A stretch of 64,000 nt of DNA from Corynebacterium stationis (GCF_001941345.1 NZ_CP009251.1:62001-126000), one strand, 5' to 3'; numbered from the stretch's first letter, positions 1 to 9,352 are shown. Numbers and translations are program-made. Notes: generated by a model from the letters alone, not told the origin.

Positions 1-1089
1 GGCGAACGGGATCCCAAAGGAGAGGATCACCTGACTCAGCACCAGGGCATACGTGGGGTCGGTACCGATCGCGAGCACGATGATGGACGGGATGATGGTG
101 ATCAGACGTCGGGTGAGGAGTTTCAGGCGGGTGCGGAAGAGACCGCCCATGATATCGCTCCCAGCATAAGCGCCGACAGCTGTCGAGGCGAGACCGGAGG
201 CCAGGAGTGCGATCGCGAACATCCACCCGGCCGTAACTCCAAGCGCATTCTGTATGGCGGCGTGGGCACCTTCAAGGGTATCGGTGCCCGATACCCCGGG
301 AAGAACGGTCGCAGCAACGAGCAGCATCACCAGGTTGACGGATCCTGCGATCGTGAGCGCGATCGTGACATCGACTCGAGTGGCTCGAATCAGCCGCGGC
401 AACGGATAGGTCTTATCGATTCCGAAGCGGTCACGGGCAAGTGAAGAGTGGGCGTAGATCGCATGCGGCATAACCGTCGCCCCCAAGATGCTCGCTGCAA
501 GCAGCACCGACTGAGTACCATCGAACCGAGGAATCATCCCCTCAAGGACAGCACCGGGTTCGGGCGGCGCCAGGAACAGGCCGTAACAAAATCCGACCAC
601 GATGACCATCATCAGGCCGATGATCGCGAACTCGAAGGTCTTCGCGTCCCGCCTAGCCTGTACCAGAAGCAAGATAGTGGAGATCAAGCCCGTGATGATC
701 GCCCCCATCACGAGTGGAATGTCGAACAGGATCCACAGGGCTACCGCTCCGCCGATTACCTCGGCAATATCAGTGGCGATCGCCACGAACTGCGCCTGCA
801 GTCCGTATAGAACCCGACCTGGTCGGCTCTTGATGCGCTTCCCCAGGAGCTCAGCCATGCTCGACCCCGTGGCCAAGCCCAACTTCGCGGACATGTACTG
901 GATCAACCAAGCCGCCATATTGGCCGCAACAATCACCCACACCAGCAAGTACCCAAACTGCGCTCCTGCTGACATATTGACCGCCACATTGCCCGGATCA
1001 AGGTAAGCGACCCCCGCCACCAAGGCAGGGCCAAGCAGCCAAGCGGTCTTGCGGCCCCGGGTTTTGGGCTCGGCGATTCCGGCACTCAT
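1..1089 (-). CDS. mntH: NRAMP-family Mn2+/divalent metal transporter, C-terminus cut by window edge
   Basis: Proton-coupled importer of Mn2+ (or Fe2+) in the cytoplasmic membrane. The minus strand stays open for 363 codons from the ATG at 1089 to the window edge; NRAMP proteins are about 410-430 residues, so only the C-terminus is missing. The TM1 metal-binding motif DPGN is at residues 31-34 and the TM6 motif MPH at 207-209, followed by AIYAHS. Long hydrophobic stretches alternate with short polar loops. There is no strong ribosome binding site before the start. It lies next to a decayed gene and the copper locus, so it may belong to the same metal-handling region. I see no clear manganese-responsive operator upstream. 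Confidence 0.9.
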   Translation of the reverse strand, partial: MSAGIAEPKTRGRKTAWLLGPALVAGVAYLDPGNVAVNMSAGAQFGYLLVWVIVAANMAAWLIQYMSAKLGLATGSSMAELLGKRIKSRPGRVLYGLQAQFVAIATDIAEVIGGAVALWILFDIPLVMGAIITGLISTILLLVQARRDAKTFEFAIIGLMMVIVVGFCYGLFLAPPEPGAVLEGMIPRFDGTQSVLLAASILGATVMPHAIYAHSSLARDRFGIDKTYPLPRLIRATRVDVTIALTIAGSVNLVMLLVAATVLPGVSGTDTLEGAHAAIQNALGVTAGWMFAIALLASGLASTAVGAYAGSDIMGGLFRTRLKLLTRRLITIIPSIIVLAIGTDPTYALVLSQVILSFGIPFA

Positions 1090-1161
1090 CTCGTTGTCTC
1101 ACACCTTGTCAAACAGTCGTTACAAAAACTTCGTTCGGTCCAGCTTTACTGCGCTGCCTGG

Positions 1162-1440
1162 TCAACCATCATCGTTTTGTCCGACGACCCGGGACCAGGC
1201 CTCCGGGCCATTCCAGATGCGCGGGCCAAATAGCGCGTTGCCCTCATCGTCGGTCTCGGGCCAATCCATCAGCAGCTCCTCAGGGAGCAGCTCGCCGACG
1301 GCCGCTGCCGGTCCCCGCCCGGGCCCACCATGAGGGCCACCTCGGCCTCGGGGGCGATGTGGGCGACGGCGTCGGCCAGGACGACCGCGAATTCGACGCT
1401 GTCCTGGATGAAACAATCGGCACTATCGCGGAAGCCTCAC
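1162..1440 (-). pseudogene. Decayed fragment of an unrecognised gene
   Basis: Two adjacent minus-strand frames both look like protein. One begins GFRDSADCFIQDSVEFAVVL just after a stop near 1441 and runs to a GPG stretch. The following frame carries GELLPEELLMDWPETDDEG and ends in SRVVGQNDDG with a stop at 1162. They join only if one base is gained or lost near 1310. No start codon or ribosome binding site is present. I do not recognise the family. It occupies most of the space between mntH and copB and is best read as a broken remnant. Confidence 0.35.
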
Positions 1441-1490
1441 GCACCTGACTACGCCTTCCGAGAAGGCGCGGTGGGTGTCTCCTGCTGGAA

Positions 1491-3668
1491 TCAGCCGTCG
1501 GTCGGAGCCAGGTGAGCCGGGTCCAGGTCGATCCGGCGTAGCAGCTGGGCGTTGAGGGCGACGATGATCGTGGACAGGGACATCAAGATCGCGCCCACGG
1601 CCGGGGACAGCACGAACCCGATCGGGGCGAGCACTCCGGCGGCCAGGGGAACGGCGAGGATGTTGTAGCCAGAGGCCCAGACCAGGTTCTGGACCATCTT
1701 GCGGTAGCTGGCATGGGAGAGCTCGATCATCGACAGCACGGCCCTGGGATCATCACTGGCCAGGACCACCCCGGCGGACTCCATCGCCACATCTGTACCC
1801 GCGCCAATCGCAATACCGACCTCGGCCCGGGCCAGGGCCGGGGCGTCATTGACACCGTCGCCGACCATGGCCACGCTCAGACCGCGCTCCTGCAGCTGGG
1901 TGACCTTGGTGTCCTTGTCCTGCGGCAGAACCTCGGCGAAGACCTCATCGATCCCCAGATCCTTGCCCACTGCCTGGGCGACCTGGGTGGCGTCACCGGT
2001 GATCATCGCCACCTTCACCCCGCGGGCCTGCAGGGCGCGCACCGCCGCGCGGGATTCGGGGCGGATCTTGTCCTCGACGGCCACGGCACCGATGATCTCA
2101 CCGTCGCGGACGACGTGGAGCACTCCGGCGCCTCGCTGCGTCCAGGAACCGGTGATGTCGGTGAGCTCACCCGGGATGGTCAGACTGAATTCGCGCAACA
2201 TGTTCGGCCCACCCACGAGGATTTGGGTGCCATCGACAGTGGCCCGGATCCCGCGGCCGGAGGCGGCGGTGAAACCGGTTGCGCGCAGTGGGCGGCGTGA
2301 GGCCTCCGGGTGTGCGGCCGCGGCAGCCACGATCGCCCGGGCCACGGGATGCTCGCTATCGGCCTCGGCGGCGGCGGCCAGGGACAGCAGCTCGCCCTCG
2401 GTAATGCCGTCGGCAGCCATGATGTCGGTGACGGCGTGTGCGCCTTCGGTCAGGGTGCCGGTCTTATCAAACAAGACCACGTCGATGGTGCGCATCCGCT
2501 CTAGGGCCAACCGGTCCTTGATGAGCACCCCGGATTTCGCGGCCCGCTCGGTGGAGATCGCGATGACCAGGGGGATGGCCAGGCCCAGGGCGTGCGGACA
2601 GGCGATGATCAGCACGGTCACCGCGCGGACCACGGCATCATCGGGGCTGCCGATGATGGTCCAGACCACGGCGGTGATCAGGGCCGCGATCAGGGCGAAC
2701 CAGAACAGGAAGGCTGCGGCTCGATCGGCCAGGGCCTGGGCCCGGGAGGAGGAGGCCTGGGCATCGGCGACCATGCGCTGGATGCCTGCCAGGGCGGTGT
2801 CCCCACCGGTGGCCTCCACCCGGACCCGGACGGTGTTGTCGGTGGCCACGGTGCCGGCCACCACGGTCTCACCGGTATCCCGGAAGACGGGGCGGGATTC
2901 GCCGGTGATCATGGCCTCATCGAATTCGGCCGCTCCGTCGATGATGGTCCCGTCGGCCGGGACGCGGGCACCGGCTCGGACCAGCACGACATCGTCGACG
3001 GCTAGCTCTGAGATCGCTACGGTGCGGGTGGTCCCGTCGACGACCTTCTCGGCCTCATCGGGCAGGAGCTCTGCCAGCGCGTCAAGCGCGGAGGAGGCTC
3101 CACCAAGAGCGCGCATCTCCAGCCAGTGGCCCAGCAGCATGATGGTCACCAGCAGGGCCAGTTCCCACCAGAAATCTAGGTGGAACCCGCCCAGCCCCAG
3201 GGTGGTGACCCAGGAGGCGATAAACGCCACGGTGATCGCCATGGCGATCAGGAGCATCATGGCCGGTTGGCGGGATTTCAGCTCGGACATTGCGCCCTTG
3301 AGGAAGGGGGTGCCGCCGTAGAGGAAGATGATCGTGCCCAGGACCGGAGGAATCCAGTAGGCTCCCGGAATCTCCGGAATATTATATCCCAGCAGGTCGG
3401 CGAACATCGGGCTGAAGAACACCACCGGAACCGACAGGATCAGCGACCACCAGAAGCGGTCCCGGAACATCGCGGCGCTGTGGCCGGCGTGTTCACCGTG
3501 ATCGTGGACCTGGTGTTCTTCATCGACAGTGGAATGCGGATGATCGTGCGGCATGGCCTGGTCGTGGGTGGCGGCATCCGCATGGTGCTCGTGACCGGCA
3601 TGATTCGGGTGGTGGGTGTGGTCTGTTTCCGGAGCGGGGTGATCACCGTGGTGGTGGGGAGTGCTCAT
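1491..3668 (-). CDS. copB: Copper-exporting P1B-type ATPase (CopB type, copy 1)
   Basis: Membrane ATPase that exports copper from the cytoplasm. The start at 3668 follows AAAGGAA; an in-frame start at 3686 has no such site. The N-terminal 70 residues are rich in His and Asp, as in CopB rather than an HMA domain. Counted from 3668, TGES is near residues 255-258, the transmembrane metal-site motif CPH at 357-359, the phosphorylation motif DKTGT at 401-405, and GDGVNDAP near 600. CPH rather than CPC is typical of the CopB subgroup. Its partner HMA protein and a copper operator lie just upstream. A close paralogue is at 35628-37715. Length (725 aa) is normal. Confidence 0.95.
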   Translation of the reverse strand: MSTPHHHGDHPAPETDHTHHPNHAGHEHHADAATHDQAMPHDHPHSTVDEEHQVHDHGEHAGHSAAMFRDRFWWSLILSVPVVFFSPMFADLLGYNIPEIPGAYWIPPVLGTIIFLYGGTPFLKGAMSELKSRQPAMMLLIAMAITVAFIASWVTTLGLGGFHLDFWWELALLVTIMLLGHWLEMRALGGASSALDALAELLPDEAEKVVDGTTRTVAISELAVDDVVLVRAGARVPADGTIIDGAAEFDEAMITGESRPVFRDTGETVVAGTVATDNTVRVRVEATGGDTALAGIQRMVADAQASSSRAQALADRAAAFLFWFALIAALITAVVWTIIGSPDDAVVRAVTVLIIACPHALGLAIPLVIAISTERAAKSGVLIKDRLALERMRTIDVVLFDKTGTLTEGAHAVTDIMAADGITEGELLSLAAAAEADSEHPVARAIVAAAAAHPEASRRPLRATGFTAASGRGIRATVDGTQILVGGPNMLREFSLTIPGELTDITGSWTQRGAGVLHVVRDGEIIGAVAVEDKIRPESRAAVRALQARGVKVAMITGDATQVAQAVGKDLGIDEVFAEVLPQDKDTKVTQLQERGLSVAMVGDGVNDAPALARAEVGIAIGAGTDVAMESAGVVLASDDPRAVLSMIELSHASYRKMVQNLVWASGYNILAVPLAAGVLAPIGFVLSPAVGAILMSLSTIIVALNAQLLRRIDLDPAHLAPTDG

Positions 3669-3718
3669 GAGGTTCCTTTCGCTCAACCCGGTCGGGGTCG
3701 AGATGATGGGCGAATCGA

Positions 3719-4051
3719 TCAGGACAAGACGGTGTAGCCGGTCTCCTCAATCGCCCGGTGGACGGTTTCCACGGGCACGGAACCCGTGACCGTGACGATG
3801 GAGACCCCACCGGCGATGAGGTCGACCTGGACGTCGTCGACTTGGGGCAGAGCGCTCACCGCCTCGGTGACATTGCCGGCGCAGTGTCCGCAGGTCATGC
3901 CTGTGACCTGGTAGGTGGTGGGACCTTCAGGTGTTGCGTCGGTTGCCGCGGCCACGGCCGGGGCGGAGACGGTCGCGGACGGCGTAGAGGGCGCGCAGCA
4001 TCCACAACCGTCGGAGGCCAGCGGCAGCAAGGGGGAAGTTGGGGTGGTCAT
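3719..4051 (-). CDS. Heavy-metal-associated (HMA) copper-binding protein, CopZ-like
   Basis: A 110-residue protein with a single C-terminal HMA domain. The metal site is GMTCGHC, followed by the typical ending IEETGYTV. The N-terminal 40 residues form an Ala/Thr-rich extension containing GCGCC, unusual for CopZ and possibly a second thiol site. It presumably carries Cu(I) to CopB, encoded 50 bp downstream on the same strand. The start follows AGGAGAG. A CsoR-like palindrome lies 53 bp upstream of the start, so the pair is probably copper-inducible. Confidence 0.88.
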   Translation of the reverse strand: MTTPTSPLLPLASDGCGCCAPSTPSATVSAPAVAAATDATPEGPTTYQVTGMTCGHCAGNVTEAVSALPQVDDVQVDLIAGGVSIVTVTGSVPVETVHRAIEETGYTVLS

Positions 4052-4103
4052 CGGATCTCTCCTGTGGGATCGGGGGATCAGGCGGGGTTTCCCCTCCCAT
4101 CAT

Positions 4104-4120
4104 ATACCCCTATGGGGTAT
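4104..4120. promoter_or_regulatory. CsoR-type copper operator upstream of copZ-copB
   Basis: ATACCCCTATGGGGTAT is a 7-3-7 palindrome of the GC-tract type bound by CsoR-family Cu(I) repressors. It sits between the copS stop and the copZ-like start. No csoR gene is visible in the window, so the regulator would act from elsewhere. A similar site lies upstream of the second copB at 37797-37813. Confidence 0.75.
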
Positions 4121-4161
4121 TGTCCAGGGGTTGATACGGATCGCTGCCGAGGTTATCAGAA

Positions 4162-5310
4162 TTATTGTCCCCGGGAGTGGGGGTCACTGAGCATCAGGGA
4201 CACGTTTTCCTGGTGCAGGGGAAGACGGATGGTGAAGACCGATCCGGCACCGGGGCCAGGAGAGGTGGCGGTGAGAGTGCCGCCGTGGGCCTCGATCAAT
4301 GCCTTGGAGATGGTCAGACCGATACCGGCCCCGCCGTTGTCCCGGCTGCGGGCGGCATCCCCCCGGTAGAAGCGTTCGAAGATGTGTCCGAGCTGGCCAG
4401 GTGGGATGCCCTCGCCGTCATCGGCGACGTGGATGAGCGCGGTGGACGCCCCCTGTCGGTGGACGCTGATCCGGACCTGCCCGCCGGCCGGGGTGTGCCG
4501 TAGCGCGTTCGACAGGAGATTGCTCATCACCTGGCCGAAGCGTTGCCGGTCCACGAGCACCCGGGCGGTGTCCGTAATGGTCTCGACCTGTAAAACGACG
4601 CCTTTGTCAGCATAAGCTTCCCCCGCGGCAGCAGCGGCGATATGGAGCAGATCCCCGAGCCCTTCCTCCGCCAGGTCCAAATCGATCCGGTGTTCCTGGG
4701 CCCGGGAGACATCGTCGATGTCTTCCATCAACCGGGTCAGGCGGGTGAGTTGGTCAGCCATGATCGTGTGGGTGGCATTATTCCAGTCCACGACCCCGTC
4801 CTGGAGACCATCGAGGTAGACCGTGAGCACCGATAAGGGGGTGCCCATTTCGTGGGCCAGATCAGAGAGCATCTGGCGGCGGACCTGTTCGGTGTGTTCC
4901 AGCCGGTCGGCCATGGTGTTGAAGGCATGCGCCAGGGTGGTGACCTCGGGGCCTGCTTCTCCGACGGACACGCGGATACGGTAGTTGCCGGCCGTCAGGC
5001 TGGTAGCGGCGCGGGTGAGATCCTGCAGGGGGGTGCGCAGGCGACGCGATAACCACAGGCTGGCCAGCAGGGCGCTGATCAAGGCGGTGGGCAGGGCGAC
5101 GGCCAGGGTGATCAGGTTGGCGTCCCGGTAGGCCTGCTCGGCATGGAACAGATCCAGCGAGGGGTCCTCCCGGCCGGTCATCAACATATGATCATGGAAC
5201 AGGGTCGGGCCCACCACCGTGGCCACGGCCGCGGCCACCAGCAGGCTAATCACCACGACCAACACCTGGGCGGCCAGGAAGCGGAAGGTCAGGCCGGGTC
5301 CGTGATTCAT
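4162..5310 (-). CDS. copS: Copper-sensing histidine kinase
   Basis: Membrane sensor kinase of a two-component system, 382 residues. TM1 spans about residues 10-35 and TM2 about 63-88, enclosing a short extracytoplasmic loop with several His and Met (FHDHMLM). A HAMP linker follows. The phosphoacceptor H-box is SDLAHE with His153. The ATPase domain shows N-box NLLSNALRHTP, G1 DDGEGIPP with the F-box IFERFYRG, and G2 GAGIGLTI. It overlaps copR by 4 bp (ATGA), so the two are co-translated. Position and gene order match the CopRS locus of Corynebacterium glutamicum; copper as signal is inferred from that. Confidence 0.88.
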   Translation of the reverse strand: MNHGPGLTFRFLAAQVLVVVISLLVAAAVATVVGPTLFHDHMLMTGREDPSLDLFHAEQAYRDANLITLAVALPTALISALLASLWLSRRLRTPLQDLTRAATSLTAGNYRIRVSVGEAGPEVTTLAHAFNTMADRLEHTEQVRRQMLSDLAHEMGTPLSVLTVYLDGLQDGVVDWNNATHTIMADQLTRLTRLMEDIDDVSRAQEHRIDLDLAEEGLGDLLHIAAAAAGEAYADKGVVLQVETITDTARVLVDRQRFGQVMSNLLSNALRHTPAGGQVRISVHRQGASTALIHVADDGEGIPPGQLGHIFERFYRGDAARSRDNGGAGIGLTISKALIEAHGGTLTATSPGPGAGSVFTIRLPLHQENVSLMLSDPHSRGQ

Positions 5311-6029
5311 GGCTGCCCCACCCGGTAGCCCACGCCACGCACGGTGTCGATAAACCCCCGGCCCCGGGTGTCGGTGCCGAGCTTGCGACGCAAGTTGCCG
5401 ATGTGGACATCGACGATGCGTTCATCACCGACCCAGGTGGTGTCCCAGACCTCGGTGACCAGGTCGTGGCGGGTCAGCACCTGGCCGGGGCGCAGGGCCA
5501 GGGCAACCAGCAGCTCGAACTCCGTGCGGGTGAGCTCCACGGTCGTCTCCCCCACCCGCACCTGATGGGCGACGGGGTCAAGGATGAGGTCACCAACGAT
5601 CAAGGGGGTGGTCACCTGCGGTGGGGTGGTGCTGGTGCGCGGGCGGCGCAGCACCGCATGCACCCGGGTCACCAGTTCCCGGATGCTAAAAGGTTTGGTG
5701 ATGTAGTCATCCGCCCCCAGGGTCAAACCGCTGATCTTGTCGTCCTCGCTGCCACGCGCGGTGAGCATGAGGATGTAGCAGTCCGAGAAGGTGCGGATCC
5801 GTCGGCACACCTCAAGGCCGTCGAGTTCGGGCAGTCCCAGATCCAGCACCACAACATCGGGGGAAAAGCGACGGGCCTCGTCCACGGCCTGGGTGCCGGT
5901 GTGCGCCTGGCGGGTATCGAAGCCGGCCCGGATGAGGTAGGAGGCCACCATCTGAGCCAGGGGTTGTTCATCATCGACGACCAGCACCCGCCCCGGGGGC
6001 GTGGCGGTGGTCGGTGTGCGGTCAGCCAT
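5307..6029 (-). CDS. copR: Copper-responsive OmpR/PhoB-type response regulator
   Basis: DNA-binding partner of CopS, 240 residues from the start chosen here. The receiver domain begins VLVVDDEQPLAQM, with phosphoacceptor Asp in VVLDLGLPELDG and conserved Lys in ITKPFS. The winged-helix domain contains LTRTEFELLVALA and ends GVGYRVGQP. The frame stays open upstream to an ATG at 6146, but the receiver fold begins just after MADRTP at 6029; the longer reading would translate through the CopR operator. A CopR-like tandem box lies 60 bp upstream, suggesting autoregulation and control of the divergent cueP-copO genes. Confidence 0.9.
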   Translation of the reverse strand: MADRTPTTATPPGRVLVVDDEQPLAQMVASYLIRAGFDTRQAHTGTQAVDEARRFSPDVVVLDLGLPELDGLEVCRRIRTFSDCYILMLTARGSEDDKISGLTLGADDYITKPFSIRELVTRVHAVLRRPRTSTTPPQVTTPLIVGDLILDPVAHQVRVGETTVELTRTEFELLVALALRPGQVLTRHDLVTEVWDTTWVGDERIVDVHIGNLRRKLGTDTRGRGFIDTVRGVGYRVGQP

Positions 6030-6088
6030 AGACCCCAGTATCGCTCCGGCCAGGGGAGAATACCACCCTCGCTCAGCGCCCGGCGGGG

Positions 6089-6108
6089 AAACCTTCATCA
6101 AATCTTCA
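6089..6108 (-). promoter_or_regulatory. CopR box (tandem repeat) between copR and cueP
   Basis: Read on the minus strand this is TGAAGATTT, two bases, then TGAAGGTTT: a tandem 9-mer matching, with one mismatch, the motif I recall for C. glutamicum CopR (TGAAGATTT repeated with a 2-bp gap). It is the only clear regulatory sequence in the 403-bp divergent region 6030-6432; otherwise I see only an SD (AAGGAG at 6421) for cueP and no obvious small gene. Confidence 0.75.
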
Positions 6109-6432
6109 AACATCACCCTTCGACCGCCGTCACCCCCGTGCCCCACCCCGAGCCGGCGGCATCGCCTCCCCTGGTCAGTTCAGCAAGCGCCACCAGGGAT
6201 TTCACTGCCTGCACCGCATACCCGGGGCGGGTAGAAGGACATCGCCCACGGCTGTGGGGTGGTGTCCCGGTGGTGACCCAGCCCACCGGAGTCACCCCCT
6301 TTTCGCCCTGTTATAAGGCTGTGAGCAGGGTTTTTGATTTCTGGGCCGTCAGGCACCCGTGCTAGAAAAGGTATGGCATCGACCTTGAGGCGGTGTCTTC
6401 TCACGGTCTTACCACGATCCAAGGAGATTGAC

Positions 6433-7008
6433 GTGAAACGAGCAGCGATCGCAGCCGCCGCCCTTGCCCTCGCCCTCACGGGGTGTTCGGCCGCCGACCC
6501 GGAACCCACCGCCGACGGGACGGTGTCCCAGGATACATTCCTGACTACCCATGGCCTGGCCGCCATGGACGCGGTGGAGATCATTGATCACCTCGACCGG
6601 CAGAAGGTCACTGAGCGTCCCACGGATCTGATCGCCTCCGTGCGTGCCGATGAACTGCTGCTCTCGAGCGATGACCAGGAAGTCGTGGTCGATCTTCCCG
6701 ACAATCAGACGTATGTCTCGATCGCACCCTATCTCACCTCCACCCACGACTGCTTCTACCACAGCCTCACGACCTGCCTGGGGGAACTCGACAATGAGGA
6801 TATCCAGGTCACGATCACCGATGAGGAGACCGGTGAGGTGCTGGTGGACGAGGCGACAACCACCTTCGACAACGGGTTTATTGGCTTCTGGCTTCCCGAT
6901 GATGCCACCGGCCTGATTGAGGTCAGCTACCAGGGGCGTACCGGCACCACGGAGTTTTCCACCACCGACGACGGTGCCACCTGTGTCACAGACCTGCGCC
7001 TGACGTGA
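6433..7008 (+). CDS. cueP: CueP-like copper-binding lipoprotein, copy 1
   Basis: Exported copper-binding protein of the CueP family, 191 residues. The GTG start at 6433 follows AAGGAG at 6421-6426. The signal peptide ends in a lipobox LTGC with Cys18, so it is probably membrane-anchored. The mature part has exactly three further cysteines, in HDCFYHSLTTCLG (107 and 115) and near the C-terminus (GATC, about 184), the arrangement used for Cu(I) in CueP. It precedes the multicopper oxidase gene by 71 bp in the same direction. A diverged paralogue is at 37872-38486. Confidence 0.85.
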   Translation: MKRAAIAAAALALALTGCSAADPEPTADGTVSQDTFLTTHGLAAMDAVEIIDHLDRQKVTERPTDLIASVRADELLLSSDDQEVVVDLPDNQTYVSIAPYLTSTHDCFYHSLTTCLGELDNEDIQVTITDEETGEVLVDEATTTFDNGFIGFWLPDDATGLIEVSYQGRTGTTEFSTTDDGATCVTDLRLT

Positions 7009-7079
7009 TGGCTCAGCAGGGTCCTCACCTGCGCCTGTCTCCCGTGTCACTGAAATCTTGCACCAAGGAAGGTTAAATC

Positions 7080-8588
7080 ATGACGAACGCGTTTTCCCGA
7101 CGACAGCTTCTGCTCGGCGGGCTCGTCCTCGCCAGCACCGGGGCCGTGGCCGCCTGCACCAGCGACCCTGGACCCGCTGCCTCGGCACCAGGTCCCTCCC
7201 TTCGCCCCACTCCCACCCCCACTGCGCTCGGTGAGCCGACGGTGCGCCGAACACTGACCGCCCGGCCCCTCTCTCTGGATATCGGCGGCATCGAAGCCAA
7301 GACGTGGGGATACGTCTCTGACACCGGGGATGCGGCCATTGAGGCCACCGCCGGCGACGTCCTCCAGGTCGATATCACCAATGAACTGCCTGAGAGCACC
7401 TCCATCCACTGGCATGGCATCGCACTCCACAACGCAGCCGACGGTGTGCCCGGCATGACCCAGGACCCCATTGAACCTGGCGAGTCTTTCTCCTATGTTT
7501 TTGAAGTCCCCCACGGTGGCACCTACTTCTACCATTCCCACACCGGCCTGCAGCTTGATCGCGGCCTCCACGCCCCACTGATCATCCGTGACCCGCAAGA
7601 CGCTGAGGACCAGGACGTCGAGTGGACCATCGTGCTCGACGACTGGCTGGACGGCATCGACGGCAGCAGTCCCGAAGATCAGCTGACTATGTTGACGGGG
7701 ATGGACATGGGTGGCCACGGAAACATGGACATGGGTGGCCACGGCGGGATGGATATGGGTGGTGAGGGGGGCATGATGGCCCACGGCACGCCCGATCCGG
7801 CTCTGGGCGGAGATGCCGGTGATGTCATGTATCCGCACTACCTCATCAACGGACGCATTCCCCGGGCGCACCGAACGTTTAATGCCCGACCGGGGGATAA
7901 AGCCCGCCTGAGGTTCATCAACGCGGGCGCTGACACCATCTTCAAGGTGGCTCTCGGTGGCCACCGCATGACCGTCACCCACGTCGACGGTTTCCCGGTC
8001 CTTCCCCACGACATCGAGTCGTTCTACCTCTCGATGGGTGAGCGTGTCGACGTGGAGGTGGTACTCGGTGATGGTGTCTTTCCCCTGACCGCCCTGGCCG
8101 CCGGCAAGGACGACCGGGCGTTTGCCGTCATCCGGACCGCCGCGGGCCAGACCCCCGCACCAGAGACTACCTTCCCCGAACTCACTGCCCCCGGTACCTT
8201 CTTGACGTCCTTTGAGCCGGCGGAACGAGCCCTGCTCCCGGCCGGTGACGTGGATAAGGAAACAGAGGTCAAATTAACCGGCCAGATGATGCCCTACCAG
8301 TGGGGACTGCGCATCGACGGTGCTGATTCCCCGGGCACAGTCCAAGAAGGCCAACGCCTGCGGATGCGGATGCACAACCCCACGGCCATGCCCCATCCGA
8401 TGCACCTGCACGGGCATACCTGGGCTCTTCCCGGAAGTAGCGGCCTGCGCAAGGACACTGTCCTCATTCTCCCCGGCGAAACGGTGGACGCGGACTTGAT
8501 CGCCGACAACCCCGGTGAGTGGGCGTTTCACTGCCACAACGCTTATCACCAGGAAACCGGGATGATGAGTTCCCTGCGGTACGCCTAA
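7080..8588 (+). CDS. copO: Multicopper oxidase, Tat-exported lipoprotein
   Basis: Cell-surface cuprous oxidase expected to convert Cu(I) to Cu(II), 502 residues. The signal sequence has twin arginines (SRRQLLLGG) and a lipobox ending at Cys26. Copper ligands are in all four canonical motifs: HWHG (110-113), YHSHTG (151-156), HPMHLHGH (439-446) and HCHNAYHQETGMM (484-496). Residues about 204-235 form a Met/Gly/His-rich insert with repeated GMDMGGHG, resembling the Met-rich Cu(I)-binding segments of CueO-type oxidases. SD is AAGGAAGG. It is the third gene outward from copR, matching copO placement in C. glutamicum. Confidence 0.92.
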   Translation: MTNAFSRRQLLLGGLVLASTGAVAACTSDPGPAASAPGPSLRPTPTPTALGEPTVRRTLTARPLSLDIGGIEAKTWGYVSDTGDAAIEATAGDVLQVDITNELPESTSIHWHGIALHNAADGVPGMTQDPIEPGESFSYVFEVPHGGTYFYHSHTGLQLDRGLHAPLIIRDPQDAEDQDVEWTIVLDDWLDGIDGSSPEDQLTMLTGMDMGGHGNMDMGGHGGMDMGGEGGMMAHGTPDPALGGDAGDVMYPHYLINGRIPRAHRTFNARPGDKARLRFINAGADTIFKVALGGHRMTVTHVDGFPVLPHDIESFYLSMGERVDVEVVLGDGVFPLTALAAGKDDRAFAVIRTAAGQTPAPETTFPELTAPGTFLTSFEPAERALLPAGDVDKETEVKLTGQMMPYQWGLRIDGADSPGTVQEGQRLRMRMHNPTAMPHPMHLHGHTWALPGSSGLRKDTVLILPGETVDADLIADNPGEWAFHCHNAYHQETGMMSSLRYA

Positions 8589-8737
8589 CCCCACAGCAGG
8601 GTTGAGTGCCGAGGTGGGCAGAGTCGCTGCAGACCACCCACCGGGCAGCACGATGACCTTCCTCGGTGTTGTGGTCTTCCGGGACAACCAGAACACCGTC
8701 TTCTTCCCCACCGCCCCGGAATAAGGAGATCTAATCC

Positions 8738-9352
8738 ATGCCGAGCACACCCCGCAGAGCCGCCACAGCGGTTGCCGCGGTGCTCACCGCCGTGACCCTG
8801 ACGGCCTGTTCCTCAGGCGACGGCGCCCGAAACGCCGTCGCCGTCGGGGGCACCTTCCAGTTCCACTCACCAGGAGGCCAAACCGAGATTATCTACGCAG
8901 AGGAGGAACGTGCCCCGCTGCCGGACTTCTCCGGCCCGTCGCTGATGGAGGAGGGTGAGGAGATCAGCCTGTCTGATTTTGAAGGCGAGGTCGTCGTCCT
9001 CAACGCTTGGGGCCAGTGGTGTGCACCGTGTCGGGCGGAAGTCGATGACCTGCAGCTTGTCCAGGAGACTCTCGACCCCCTCGGTGGCACGGTGCTGGGC
9101 ATCAACGTCCGTGACTACAACCAGACCATCGCCCAGGACTTCAAACTCGACAACGGTGTGACCTACCCGTCAATCTACGACCCGCCGTTTCGTACCGCCG
9201 CGGACCTGGGAGGGGTACCGACCTCGGTCATCCCGACCACGATCATCCTGGACAAGCAGCACCGCCCCGCAGCGGTGTTCCTCCGGGAGGTCGACGCCGA
9301 GGACGTCCTCGACGTCGCCCTCCCACTGGCTAAGGAGGCACCAGCACCATGA
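8738..9352 (+). CDS. TlpA/ResA-like thioredoxin-fold lipoprotein
   Basis: Extracytoplasmic thiol-disulfide reductase, 204 residues. The signal peptide ends in lipobox LTAC (Cys24). The thioredoxin-fold domain starts near residue 60 and has the active site WCAPC with Cys95 and Cys98. A cis-Pro-type segment follows at VIPTTIILD. It overlaps ccdA by 4 bp (ATGA), so it probably receives electrons from CcdA to keep cytochrome c haem-binding cysteines, or copper-binding thiols, reduced. SD is AAGGAG. The upstream 149-bp gap from copO shows no gene I can support. Confidence 0.9.
   Translation: MPSTPRRAATAVAAVLTAVTLTACSSGDGARNAVAVGGTFQFHSPGGQTEIIYAEEERAPLPDFSGPSLMEEGEEISLSDFEGEVVVLNAWGQWCAPCRAEVDDLQLVQETLDPLGGTVLGINVRDYNQTIAQDFKLDNGVTYPSIYDPPFRTAADLGGVPTSVIPTTIILDKQHRPAAVFLREVDAEDVLDVALPLAKEAPAP

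Noticed and set aside
1849-3321. 490-codon plus-strand open frame
   Set aside because: Antisense to copB in a GC-rich gene; composition is Ser/Ala/Arg-rich without motifs. copB has all P-type ATPase motifs.
5403-6365. 320-codon plus-strand open frame over copR
   Set aside because: Antisense shadow of the response regulator; low-complexity Gly/His/Gln-rich.
7047-8009. 320-codon minus-strand open frame over copO
   Set aside because: Shadow of the multicopper oxidase gene; no SD or motif.
8651-8722. 23-codon frame between copO and the TlpA-like gene
   Set aside because: No SD and no family match; too short to support.
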